Assembly (NCBI RefSeq): GCF_049801075.1
Contig: NZ_JBNAGG010000001.1
Location: 1,178,001 to 1,242,000 of the forward strand
Direction of reading: 5' to 3'
Length of the DNA: 64,000 nt
DNA from: Maritalea sp049801075
Lineage (GTDB): Bacteria; Pseudomonadota; Alphaproteobacteria; Rhizobiales; Devosiaceae
In this document: one piece after another, positions 34,837-42,894 of the stretch
How positions within the stretch are numbered: position 1 is the stretch's first letter
How the letters are laid out: each line of letters begins with the position of its first letter
The notes under the pieces: generated by a model
What the model was told of the DNA's origin: nothing
Seen by the model: the letters and a program-made list of their open reading frames with translations, nothing else
Databases searched by the model: none
Program-made: the position numbers and the translations under genes

Positions 34837-35757
34837 GTGATTTTATGTTGTGGTGAAGCGCTGATTGATATGTTGCCTATGCGGGCAACTGATGGTCGTG
34901 TGGGGTTTGCGCCTGCGGTTGGTGGGTCGGTGTTTAACACGGCTATTGCCTTGGGACGTCTTGGCGCGGATGTTGGTTTTCATTCTAAAATCGCAACTGA
35001 TGATTTAGGCGAGCAATTGCGCCTCGCGCTGCATGACAGCAAGGTCAATCTGGATCATTTGAAGCGCAGTTCAAAGCCGACCCCATTGGCCATTGTACAC
35101 TTGGTCGATGGCCATGCGAGCTATCAATTTTATGATGAAGGCACAGCAGCGCAGGACTTTGCAGCAGATGAAGTTTTGCCCTTGCCCGCCACAGTAGATT
35201 TGGCCTTTTTTGGTGGTATCAGCTTGTTGGGCGAAAACTCTGGCCCCTATTATCAGCGCCTGCTCACCGAAACAGCCCAGCACATCCCTGTGATGATGGA
35301 TCCGAACATTCGCCCCAATTTCATCATTGATGAAGCTGCCTATCGGCGCGAATTGGATGGCCTATTTCCGCATGTCAGCATTCTCAAAGTGTCTGATGAG
35401 GATTTGGCGTGGATTGCCGGACTGAAATCAGTGGACGAGAAGATCCAAGAGATTTTAGGTCTCGGCACCGATCTCATTTTGATCACCAAGGGCGGTGACG
35501 GGGTTGAGGCTGTGGGGCGGCATGTTTCTGCATCCGTACCTGCAGAACCAGTGCAAGTGGTCGACACTGTGGGTGCAGGCGATACATTCACCGCAGGCTT
35601 TCTGAGTGCGCTACAGGAAGATAATCTATTCTCCACGCTGTTGACCATAAGCGAAGATCAATTGCGGCGTGCGCTGTCTCGCGGCGCGCAGGCAGCGGCG
35701 ATCACCGTATCACGCGATGGCGCCAACCCGCCGTGGCGGGAAGAATTGCTAGGCTGA
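34837..35757 (+). CDS. PfkB-family kinase, fructokinase-like
   Basis: A 306-residue sugar kinase. It has ILCCGEALIDMLP at the start, PAVGGSVFNTAIALGRLGADV, MDPNIRPNFI, and an intact DTVGAGDTFTAGF with the catalytic Asp. The GTG start has AAGGAT 7 nt upstream. It follows the acyltransferase gene by 13 nt, so it may share the transcript, perhaps supplying hexose phosphate. Its last 9 nt overlap the convergent cueR gene. Confidence 0.9.
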   Translation: MILCCGEALIDMLPMRATDGRVGFAPAVGGSVFNTAIALGRLGADVGFHSKIATDDLGEQLRLALHDSKVNLDHLKRSSKPTPLAIVHLVDGHASYQFYDEGTAAQDFAADEVLPLPATVDLAFFGGISLLGENSGPYYQRLLTETAQHIPVMMDPNIRPNFIIDEAAYRRELDGLFPHVSILKVSDEDLAWIAGLKSVDEKIQEILGLGTDLILITKGGDGVEAVGRHVSASVPAEPVQVVDTVGAGDTFTAGFLSALQEDNLFSTLLTISEDQLRRALSRGAQAAAITVSRDGANPPWREELLG

Positions 35758-36150
35758 TCGACTATTGTGGCCAGCAAGGTCGTCCAAAATCGGACAATCT
35801 GGGCGCTGGTCACCATGACAGTTTTTCACCAATACTTTGAGCGTTGACCGCAGGCTTTCTAATTCGGCGATTTTCTCTTCCACTTTTTTGATTTTTTCGC
35901 GGGCAATGCGTTTTACGTCGGCGCTGGCGCGCCCTTCATCATCGTAAAGCGAGAGCAGCGTGCGGCATTCTTCAATAGTGAAGCCAAGGCTTCGCGACCG
36001 CTGCAAAAATTGCAGCCGGTGCACATCGTCTGTCGAATAATCACGATACCCATTTTCAGCCCGGCCGGGTTTGATCAAGCCAATATCTTCGTAATAACGA
36101 ATGGTCTTGCTGGGCAGGCTGGTCAGCTCTGCGGCGCTGCCAATGTTCAT
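35749..36150 (-). CDS. cueR: Copper-responsive MerR-family regulator CueR
   Basis: A 133-residue MerR activator. The winged helix spans about 1-70 (SKTIRYYEDIGLIKP, NGYRDYS). A dimerisation helix follows, and the C-terminal metal loop CHGDQRPDC has the two Cys at CueR spacing for Cu(I). The ATG at 36150 overlaps the stop of the upstream 48-codon gene (TGATG), so the two are coupled. A matching CueR promoter is at 36421-36451. The 3' end overlaps the convergent kinase gene. Confidence 0.92.
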   Translation of the reverse strand: MNIGSAAELTSLPSKTIRYYEDIGLIKPGRAENGYRDYSTDDVHRLQFLQRSRSLGFTIEECRTLLSLYDDEGRASADVKRIAREKIKKVEEKIAELESLRSTLKVLVKNCHGDQRPDCPILDDLAGHNSRSA

Positions 36151-36296
36151 CACCGCACCTCTTCTGATTGTCCATAAAGCTTGAGAAGTTCTGCCAACTC
36201 CTCTTCAGAAAACCCGATTGCGTGTGCTTTGCACAACAATTCTTGTGTGGATGCTGGCAGATTATCAGCCTTCTTTTCTTCACAACATATTGGCAT
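36150..36296 (-). CDS. 48-residue Cys-Cys small protein coupled to cueR
   Basis: Open frame MPICCEEKKADNL...EEVR of 48 residues with a good AAGG 6 nt before the ATG and a TGATG overlap with cueR. It has a CC pair at residues 4-5 and one more Cys at 22. Residues 27-42 (IGFSEEELAELLKLYG) resemble the GFTIEECRTLLSLYDD helix of the CueR encoded next to it. It may be a small copper-binding protein or a partner of CueR. No known family is recognised. Confidence 0.7.
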   Translation of the reverse strand: MPICCEEKKADNLPASTQELLCKAHAIGFSEEELAELLKLYGQSEEVR

Positions 36297-36323
36297 ATCG
36301 TACCTTTCACATGTGCTTACGTT

Positions 36324-36413
36324 TCAGGCTGCGCACCGCGCTGCGTTGAAAACGTCTGGTTGGGAACCAAAGCTGTTTTTGCAGCACAAAGCTCCCTTGC
36401 GGCGTACAGTCAT
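36324..36413 (-). CDS. Possible 29-residue Cys-containing leader peptide
   Basis: ATG at 36413 opens a 29-codon frame (MTVRRKGALCCKN..., three Cys) that ends 27 nt before the next small gene. The predicted transcription start of the CueR promoter falls almost on this ATG, so translation would have to be leaderless; no ribosome-binding site is present. It could be a copper-sensing leader or simply chance. Confidence 0.25.
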   Translation of the reverse strand: MTVRRKGALCCKNSFGSQPDVFNAARCAA

Positions 36414-36420
36414 GGTGACT

Positions 36421-36451
36421 GTTCTAAAGCTTCCAGTCAATGTAAGGTCAA
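36421..36451 (-). promoter_or_regulatory. CueR-type promoter/operator
   Basis: On the minus strand the -35 TTGACC (36451-36446) and -10 TAGAAC (36426-36421) are 19 bp apart. This is the overlong spacing that MerR activators require, and the spacer carries the dyad CCTTACATTGACTGGAAGC overlapping the -35. It closely resembles E. coli copA/cueO operators. It faces the small gene and cueR, so cueR is probably autoregulated. Confidence 0.85.
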
Positions 36452-36481
36452 GCGATAAAAGGTTTGTTGTGCAAAACGGGG

Positions 36482-37858
36482 CTAAACCACAGACAAATAT
36501 CCGGCCAAGCCAGATTTTTGATGCTCAATCACGTGGCAGTGAAACGCCCAATCGCCCAAATTGTCGGCGACCAAGGCCACTTCCATGGTTTCATCCTTCA
36601 GCAAATGGGCGGTATCAGTCCAAATTTGCGGAATTTCGCGTTTGTTGGACCGTAGTAATTTAAACACCAATCCATGCAAATGAATGGGGTGATCATTAGG
36701 GCTTTCATTGCGTAGGCGCAATATATAGCTCTTGCCCAGTTTCATTTCGGCCAATGGCCCGACATTTGGTTCCGCATCGCCCGGCCAAGGTGTTTTGTTG
36801 ATGGACCAAAATGAATAACCAAGCGAGCCGCACCAACCATTATTTTGCGGGTCGGCCTCCGGCGTCCAGCCAAACAAGAACTCATGGGTTTCGGCGGCTG
36901 ATAAATCCGGCTCCGGCAATTGATTGCGCGGCAAGGCAGGCAAATCACGAAGTTGATGTTTTAGGCTTTGCCCCACTGGACGAAGCTGCGCCAAAGCACG
37001 ACTGCCTGACAGCGCATGGTGGTTGAGCGTTACCGCCCGTCCCTCTTCCGGCATTTGTATGGCCATATCAACGCGCTGACCGGGCGCTAGGATCAAGGGC
37101 GCGTCCTTTGTGGGCCATGGCACCAAATCGGTCGCGTGGCCGTCTATGGCGACCACTTTGCCTTTAGCGCCTGATAGCGCCAAACGGTAGATCCGCGCAG
37201 TGTCCGTTGCGGCGATGCGCAGGCGCACAATGCCGCCCGCTGGCGCGTCATAGGTCGGGTTTTGCAGCCAATTGCTGGTCATCACATTGCCCATGGTGCC
37301 GCCGCGTGCTGCGCCGCGTTTGGTATAAGGCGTATCCAGCCCACCATTTTTGTCGAGATGAAAATCCTTCAAATTGAGCACAATTTCCGCATCGAATTGC
37401 GGATCATTCTCGTCTTCAACCACCAAAATGCCCGTCAACCCATGTGCCATTTGTTCCATGGTTTGGCAGTGAGGATGATACCAGTAGGTGCCGCTGTCTG
37501 GCGGCGTAAATTCATAATCGAAGCTGCTGCCCGGCCCAATGGGAAATTGCGTCAGATAAGGCACGCCATCCATTTTGTTGGGGATGCGCAACCCGTGCCA
37601 ATGCATTGTCGTGTAGTCGCTTAGCTGATTGCTAACTCGCAATTTCGCGAGTTGATTTTTGCGCAAGCGCAAAACAGGTGGCGGCGCATTGCTGACCGTG
37701 GAGACGAGGCCGTGGGTAATCCCCTTCCCTAGGTCGAATGACGCATTTTGCACGTTTAAATTGATGGCGGCGGCTTGCTGCGCGAAGGCATTTGTGCCCC
37801 AAGCTGCGCCAACTGACAGTGCGGCTGCGCCGCCCAAAAAGAACTCTCGCCGATCCAT
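36482..37858 (-). CDS. Multicopper oxidase, Tat-exported
   Basis: A 458-residue CueO/laccase-like oxidase that would oxidise periplasmic Cu(I). A Tat signal starts MDRREFFLGG. Copper ligands are in MHWHGLRI, WYHPHC, HPIHLHG and HCHVIEHQKSGL. The position that is usually the axial Met of the type 1 copper (ten after the Cys) is Leu, as in high-potential laccases. No long Met-rich segment like that of CueO is seen. The ATG at 37858 follows GGTGAG. The CueR promoter lies just after its stop and points away, so its own promoter is upstream of 37858. Confidence 0.93.
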   Translation of the reverse strand: MDRREFFLGGAAALSVGAAWGTNAFAQQAAAINLNVQNASFDLGKGITHGLVSTVSNAPPPVLRLRKNQLAKLRVSNQLSDYTTMHWHGLRIPNKMDGVPYLTQFPIGPGSSFDYEFTPPDSGTYWYHPHCQTMEQMAHGLTGILVVEDENDPQFDAEIVLNLKDFHLDKNGGLDTPYTKRGAARGGTMGNVMTSNWLQNPTYDAPAGGIVRLRIAATDTARIYRLALSGAKGKVVAIDGHATDLVPWPTKDAPLILAPGQRVDMAIQMPEEGRAVTLNHHALSGSRALAQLRPVGQSLKHQLRDLPALPRNQLPEPDLSAAETHEFLFGWTPEADPQNNGWCGSLGYSFWSINKTPWPGDAEPNVGPLAEMKLGKSYILRLRNESPNDHPIHLHGLVFKLLRSNKREIPQIWTDTAHLLKDETMEVALVADNLGDWAFHCHVIEHQKSGLAGYLSVV

Positions 37859-37929
37859 GCTCACTCACCGCTTTAATGTCTTAGCGTGTAGCAACGTACA
37901 CAAAACTTGCCTACAATGCGCAAGATTAT

Positions 37930-38220
37930 TTATGCGGCGTCGCGCCAATCCAGCTTTTCCAACTCTTCACGAAAGGCAAAGCGCACCAAATGGCTTTCAA
38001 TCACATCTTTGGTGCGGTTTAGCGCAGCGTCATCTTCAGCCTCGATGGCGATTTCGAGCTGGTTTTCGTCTGCCCGCAACTTTGCTGTACCAAACGGAAA
38101 ATTGGCATAGCCGTGATTGCCATCAAAACCGGCATCAATTTTGTGCGCAAAATGCTTGCACAACTGCCCCATATATCGGGCGCCTTTTTCTGTAATGAAC
38201 TGAGTTTGAGATTTTTGCAT
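37930..38220 (-). CDS. DUF2218 domain-containing protein
   Basis: A 96-residue soluble protein of the DUF2218 family: the GARYMGQLCKHFAHKI helix, FPFGTAKL and the acidic C-terminal half are typical. Members often sit near iron- or copper-uptake genes; function is unknown. The ATG at 38220 has GGAGG 6 nt upstream. It lies 71 nt before the multicopper oxidase gene in the same direction and may share its transcript. A strong hairpin lies 31 nt upstream. Confidence 0.85.
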   Translation of the reverse strand: MQKSQTQFITEKGARYMGQLCKHFAHKIDAGFDGNHGYANFPFGTAKLRADENQLEIAIEAEDDAALNRTKDVIESHLVRFAFREELEKLDWRDAA

Positions 38221-38250
38221 CGAAATCCTCCACGGCCGAGACCAAAAATT

Positions 38251-38283
38251 TCTGGAACGTGAAGTAAGGCTTCACGTTCCAGA
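38251..38283 (-). terminator. Strong hairpin with T-run before the DUF2218 gene
   Basis: Perfect 14-bp arms TCTGGAACGTGAAG and CTTCACGTTCCAGA around a 5-nt loop, followed on the minus strand by AATTTTTGG. It looks like a Rho-independent terminator, but it sits 31 nt in front of a start codon and no gene is seen upstream, so an attenuator role for the DUF2218/oxidase unit is possible. Confidence 0.5.
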
Positions 38284-38425
38284 TTCGATATTGCCGAACA
38301 AAAAGGTCGCGATCTTCAGCAATACCAAAAGTTAGGTGTCCAAAACACCACATAACATGATTTTTATCATCATGTTTTTAATGAAGGCGTTTTAGCTGAG
38401 ACTAATTTAGAAATCAATAGAAAAA

Positions 38426-38456
38426 TCAATAGTTTAGAACCATTCTAAACTATTGA
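38426..38456. repeat. Perfect inverted repeat, 14-bp arms
   Basis: TCAATAGTTTAGAA and TTCTAAACTATTGA flank CCA. It lies in a gene-free AT-rich stretch upstream of the copper genes. A shorter dyad, AACATGAT/ATCATGTT, is at 38354-38376. No T-run follows, so these are operator-like or mobile-element remnants. Confidence 0.5.
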
Positions 38457-38596
38457 TACAAGTGATTGCGATTGTTGGGAGAATGGAGAAGTGTGTGCCT
38501 GACGAGTTCATCATTAGCTGAAACGACGAGGAAAAAGTATTTTGGCTAATGTGGTGCAAAAAGGCGAGCCAGCGATAAGATATTCGATGTATCGGA

Positions 38597-38931
38597 CATT
38601 ACCACACAAGTCAGCTGCTAGATGGATTGGAATGGCGAAAACGGGGTGGTGAACGGCGCAATCTTTTCATAAAAGATTGCGCACCGATCAGTATCAATGA
38701 CGGTATGCATATGGTCTTTGTCAGCGGGCTACCGATTGTGGCGAGCAAAGTAAAAGGAATGTGACTGCTTCAGGTGAAAACATGATTGTTTTGGATGCGA
38801 CCGACATAATCATTCGTGGCGATGTAACTATTGAATAGTCATGCCTCACGCACAATGGCGTCAACTCGGGCCATGACCAAAAGCACAAAGATGTCGAGCT
38901 CGGCGGCAGGCTGATTGGTGATCCGGTCTAG
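38597..38931 (+). pseudogene. Decayed phage baseplate V/spike-like gene fragment
   Basis: One frame reads ...CAPISINDGMHMVFVSGLPIV up to 38761. After a frameshift a second frame reads TASGENMIVLDATDIIIRGDVTIE, an in-frame TAG (38836-38838), then THNGVNSGHDQKHKDVELGG to a stop at 38931. The endings GDVTI and THNGVN...H resemble the C-terminus of Mu-type baseplate assembly protein V. The frameshift plus internal stop mean it is inactive. Upstream of 38690 the reading is uncertain; a 12-bp-arm inverted repeat (38656-38682) lies inside. Confidence 0.45.
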
Positions 38932-39782
38932 CCAGAGCCCAACAAAAACTTGGCAATTTCTCCAAGCAAGTTCATGCCCTGTTTGACGATTCCTTTTTTT
39001 ACCGCACTTTTCGTTTCTTCTTTTAGATCATCTCCGAATTTCTCAAATTCACTCTTACCCGTTTTTACCAATTCAGCGTCGATCATTGGAGCGTCGAGTA
39101 GCTTTAGGACAGTTTCCACCAATCCCACTAAGTGCTGCCGACGAGCTTCTGCGACATTTTCTGAATTTGCAAAAGATTTGCTTTCTTCTAGATCAGCTAT
39201 CAGTTTTTCAAGGCCAACAACAAAATCTTTGTACGCCAATTGGTTTTCGAACTTGTGGAGTGGATTGACGACCCATCGAGAAATCGTTTTGGACGGTTCG
39301 TTCGTATCGGCCACTTCCGGTACATCGCTGGCGCTTTCAGAATCCAATTCATCAGTTTCATTGACATGAAAATCATCAACAATGCTTTGCAATGCACTGA
39401 ATATTTTAAAAGCAACATCCTGTACAGTTCCGAAATTATGCTGACCAACTTTATGACCCAGTGGCTCTGCGAGGACGAATGGGTCGTCCGAGTCCACTTG
39501 GGCAAATCCGAATTCGCGAAAATAATCAAGATCACCTATGTCGATATTTGCAAACTCCGCAATCTTGTCGTCTGAAACATCGGCAAATTCAGCAGCCGTT
39601 TCAAAAAGAACGTCAGCTCCGTTGTCAAAGTCCTCGAAATCTTGTCCGTCCATTTCCCGATTAAGAATATCGACAGTCACTTGGAGTGCTCGTTGCAATC
39701 GTTTTTGTGTTACACCGTACTCAGTGATCGTTTCGATGCTTTTTTGGTATTCATAAAATGTCTCATTACCTATCTTTGACAC
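38928..39782 (-). CDS. Hypothetical acidic protein beside tRNA-Phe attachment site
   Basis: A 284-residue soluble, acidic, helix-rich protein with no recognised family. The N-terminal half has many Asp/Glu (DFEDFDNGADVLFE), the middle is low-complexity (DELDSESASDVPEVADTNEP), and the end has a possible amphipathic helix (VKKGIVKQGMNLLGEIAKFLLG). The GTG at 39782 is chosen because GGGAG lies 6 nt upstream; the frame extends to 39887, but the added residues look non-coding. It lies outside the int-adjacent att copy, so it may belong to an older insertion. Confidence 0.6.
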   Translation of the reverse strand: MSKIGNETFYEYQKSIETITEYGVTQKRLQRALQVTVDILNREMDGQDFEDFDNGADVLFETAAEFADVSDDKIAEFANIDIGDLDYFREFGFAQVDSDDPFVLAEPLGHKVGQHNFGTVQDVAFKIFSALQSIVDDFHVNETDELDSESASDVPEVADTNEPSKTISRWVVNPLHKFENQLAYKDFVVGLEKLIADLEESKSFANSENVAEARRQHLVGLVETVLKLLDAPMIDAELVKTGKSEFEKFGDDLKEETKSAVKKGIVKQGMNLLGEIAKFLLGSG

Positions 39783-40043
39783 TGCATACTCCCGCCCCCT
39801 GCCGGAACTGCTCCGGCGCCACCCATAATAGCTAAGCCCACCTTGCCAGCAATAAAACGCACTCAACTGCAGGTTTGGCATGGGCAAAATGTATCATCTT
39901 TATTGGTAGACAAAAGTCCAGTCCGGACCGGCATTAGTGCGGGTTGTTTAGCCACTAAAATTGAGTTGTTGAGTGGAGGGCCCCAACATAATCGGACGCA
40001 GCAACACTGCAAATCCAAAATCCGACAATTTTAGGGGGGAAAG

Positions 40044-40087
40044 TGGTGCCCGGAGGCGGATTCGAACCACCGACACGCGGATTTTCA
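40044..40087 (-). other. att site: duplicate of the tRNA-Phe 3' end
   Basis: Minus strand reads TGAAAATCCGCGTGTC, then GGTGGTTCGAATCCGCC and TCCGGGCACCA: the anticodon-loop 3' side, T-arm and acceptor end of tRNA-Phe(GAA) including CCA. The match stops at the anticodon loop and no 5' half is present, so this is an attachment-site duplication, not a functional tRNA. With the integrase 170 bp to the right, it marks the left end of the island; the intact tRNA should be at the right end, beyond the window. Confidence 0.85.
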
Positions 40088-40257
40088 ACCCAAACCAATA
40101 ACTTCCCCGAAAGACGAGGATATTCCCAATGTGAACATCAACACATTGAATAATATACATAATATCGATTACTGCAAATTAATCTTAACATTTAGGAATT
40201 GCATATTTCCTTCTTTCGCGCTACCTATTTGCTACCTGGAACGCTATTGGTGGCAAA

Positions 40258-41487
40258 ATGGCCGTAAAATTGACGAAAACACTAGTGGAAGGCCTTGAAC
40301 CATCAACCAAGGACATTGTGAAGTGGGACAGCGAAGTCAAAGGGTTCGGCGTCAAGGTCTCAGAAAAAGGCACCAAAAGCTATTTTGTCTATTATCGCAC
40401 CACAAGCGGCCAACAAAGACGCCCATCGATTGGACGACACGGCACTTTTACAGTTGAGCAAGCGCGCAAAATTGCAAGACAGTGGCTGGCAGAGGTTGCA
40501 CTGGGCAAAGACATAAGCGCAATTCGACAGAACGATCGACAGGCGGAAACCGTAAATCAACTCGCGCAACGCTATCTCAAAGACTATGCGGAAATTCACA
40601 AAAAGCCGCGAAGCATTCAAACCGACAAAGCCAATATCGAAAACCATGTGATACCTTTGATTGGCAAGATGAAGGTCAAAGATGTTACGCGCGCTGATAT
40701 TGAAAGATTGAAGCTCGACATCCGTGAGGGAAAGACTGCGCGAAAGCTATCTGCCAAACCAAGGGGGCGCAGACAAATCAGAGGTGGCGAAGGCATCGCC
40801 AATCGTGTGTTAGCGCTTTTGTCAAAAATGTTTGGGTGCGCGATAGATTGGAACCTGCGGACCGACAATCCAGCAATGGGGATCAAAAAGTTTCGAGAAA
40901 ACAAAAAGGATCGTTTTCTTAGCGAGGCGGAAATTGGACGCCTGCTTGAAGCACTAGACACGGCTGACAGAGTACCGAAAGAGTTACCTGCAGCAACTGC
41001 TGGTATTCGCCTGCTTCTGTTCACTGGTCTACGCGTTGGTGAAATTGTGAATTTAGACTGGCAGCATGTCGACATGGCGCGTGGCACAATATTCCTGCCA
41101 GACAGCAAAACCGGCTCACGCTTGGTGCCGTTGAACAGCATGGCACTAGATGTGCTGAAGAGTTTATACCGTGATCAGCAGTCAGGTTTGGTCCTCGAAA
41201 GCAGCGCGGCAGGCAAACCCATTGCGTTGACCAGGCCCTGGTACCGAATACGTGAAAGTGCCCAGATCGATAAAACGGCCACACTCCACAGCCTGCGCCA
41301 CACATTCGCATCGCACTCAGTCATGACCGGACAATCGTTGGCGCAGGCAGGTTCATTGCTTGGGCACAAATCAGCACAAACAACAATGCGCTACGCTCAT
41401 CACTTGTTAGAGGCACAGCGGCAATACAGCGAGCAAACTGGGGATGTTTTTCGGCGAATTGCGGGCAAGTCCGCAGACCAAACTTGA
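40258..41487 (+). CDS. int: Tyrosine-type integrase (P4/DUF4102 family)
   Basis: A 409-residue site-specific recombinase. The N-terminal DUF4102 arm-binding domain has VKGFGVKVSEKGTKSYFVYYRT. A SAM-like core-binding domain follows. The catalytic domain has Arg in FTGLRVGEIV, HSLRHTFAS, LLGHKSAQTTMRYAH and the terminal Tyr. Family members integrate islands into tRNA 3' ends, in agreement with the tRNA-Phe fragment just upstream. It should catalyse integration and, with an excisionase not seen here, excision. Confidence 0.95.
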   Translation: MAVKLTKTLVEGLEPSTKDIVKWDSEVKGFGVKVSEKGTKSYFVYYRTTSGQQRRPSIGRHGTFTVEQARKIARQWLAEVALGKDISAIRQNDRQAETVNQLAQRYLKDYAEIHKKPRSIQTDKANIENHVIPLIGKMKVKDVTRADIERLKLDIREGKTARKLSAKPRGRRQIRGGEGIANRVLALLSKMFGCAIDWNLRTDNPAMGIKKFRENKKDRFLSEAEIGRLLEALDTADRVPKELPAATAGIRLLLFTGLRVGEIVNLDWQHVDMARGTIFLPDSKTGSRLVPLNSMALDVLKSLYRDQQSGLVLESSAAGKPIALTRPWYRIRESAQIDKTATLHSLRHTFASHSVMTGQSLAQAGSLLGHKSAQTTMRYAHHLLEAQRQYSEQTGDVFRRIAGKSADQT

Positions 41488-41539
41488 AGCAGTTGGCAAC
41501 TTTGCCTGATACGGGGCTTTATGCCCTGCACTGCCAACC

Positions 41540-42178
41540 TCAATCACACCACGGATTTGAACTGTTCGGCCAAGGTTGCGCAAAACCTTGTTGGATCAAC
41601 AACTGCCCAACATCCTGACCACCTGAGTTGTACATTTTGACAAGATCACGCCCATAACCACCTGTGCGGCCGGTATAATGGATGCGATAACCAGTCTGCA
41701 TGACCTCAATCACCATCTGTGCGCCCTTTGCTGCGGCAACACGCTCTGCCGCACAACTTGCCTTACTATCGGTTTCAGCGGCATCAATATCCAAGAAGCG
41801 AAGTTTGTTACCTTCTTCCCAAATGGTATCGCCATCCACAACACAAGTGACACGGCGCGCTGCTCTGTTGCCACCGCTACATAGACCGACTGTTGGCCGC
41901 TTTGTTAATTCACAAGCGACGCCATTGTGGTCGTCATCAAGATGTTGCCAATAGCCTGGTGATCCCCTTTCGGTTTCATAAACACCCGCACTCGCCGCAG
42001 CATCACATCCGGCGGCTGCCACAAAGTGCCTAACGGTTTGTGGCGGTGTCCACCCCCGAGCGAGCCAGACCACAGCAAAGAATGACACGGTCGCAAGCAT
42101 TGCAAGCACCAAGATCATACGAACATCAATAAGTGGTTTTTCTGGTGCACGGCTTGTGCGGCCTTGGCGCTGTGACAT
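41540..42178 (-). CDS. Exported/membrane-anchored SNase with excalibur domain
   Basis: A 212-residue protein. A basic N-terminus leads into one membrane helix (MILVLAMLATVSFFAVVWLA). An excalibur calcium-binding domain ends LDDDHNGVACE. A staphylococcal-nuclease-like domain follows (VVDGDTIWEEGNKLRFLDIDAAE, YGRDLVKMY). The domain order is reversed compared with YncB-type proteins, which usually end in excalibur. Likely a periplasm-facing nuclease. The ATG at 42178 replaces an earlier TTG. Confidence 0.82.
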   Translation of the reverse strand: MSQRQGRTSRAPEKPLIDVRMILVLAMLATVSFFAVVWLARGWTPPQTVRHFVAAAGCDAAASAGVYETERGSPGYWQHLDDDHNGVACELTKRPTVGLCSGGNRAARRVTCVVDGDTIWEEGNKLRFLDIDAAETDSKASCAAERVAAAKGAQMVIEVMQTGYRIHYTGRTGGYGRDLVKMYNSGGQDVGQLLIQQGFAQPWPNSSNPWCD

Positions 42179-42358
42179 ATCTGATCGCAACCTGTTTTGT
42201 CCGCAAATGTGCTAAATATGAGCAAACACTAATAGATCATTATCAATAAACCTTTAGCGCATGCCGCCCGTTCATCAGACAAACACAGACCTTCACACTT
42301 GGCCAATTTGCTGGCACAATGGCTGCATATTTAGATTCATATTTTGGGAAATGTTGGC

Positions 42359-42715
42359 ATGACAGATGCCCTGCCACAGCGCATGTCCAAGGGACAATTG
42401 GAGCTTATTTATCTCATTGGCAATGATGAAGCGCCAAACGATATCTATATTCGCTCAGCGATGAAAATTGAGCGACAAAGCCTGGTACTTGCGCGGCTGC
42501 AAAAGCGGTTTGGCTTCAGGTCTGCCAACGACGTCAAATCATTTTACACAAACCATGCAGATGAAATCTATTTGCGCCTTGAGCAGTTAGGTAGCTTTGC
42601 TATCGATCCTTGCGGTGGACCAAGCAGGCGCAATGACCACCCTGAACTCACAGAACAAGACCTTTGGGATGCAGCGACAATATTGCGGAAACTTTCACAA
42701 GTTGGCGCCGATTGA
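42359..42715 (+). CDS. Hypothetical protein
   Basis: A 118-residue soluble protein of unknown function. It starts MTDALPQRMSKGQLELIYLIGNDEAPND and has a charged middle and a C-terminal helix (EQDLWDAATILRKLSQ). No membrane segment, signal or known motif is seen. It is divergent from the nuclease gene. Start chosen as the ATG at 42359 rather than an upstream TTG. Confidence 0.55.
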   Translation: MTDALPQRMSKGQLELIYLIGNDEAPNDIYIRSAMKIERQSLVLARLQKRFGFRSANDVKSFYTNHADEIYLRLEQLGSFAIDPCGGPSRRNDHPELTEQDLWDAATILRKLSQVGAD

Positions 42716-42894
42716 CCAACAGGCATCTGCTCGAGTTCAGGGTGGTGCTGTTCTGTTATAAAAAGCTGAGTTTGTTACATACGAAATGGCTTAACCGTAA
42801 ACCTGTTCGGCCTAGTGCAATCCTAAGGGATGGTTTAAAAAGAAATCAAGAGTCGAACTTCGGTTTGCTGCACAGACGCGGGAATAGATCTAAT

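Noticed and set aside
36056..36310. 84-codon leftward frame over the cueR start
   Set aside because: It overlaps cueR and the 48-codon gene in another frame. The 48-codon frame has the ribosome-binding site and the TGATG coupling.
40044..40120. Functional tRNA-Phe gene
   Set aside because: Only the 3' part from the anticodon loop on is present; the D-arm and 5' acceptor strand are missing.
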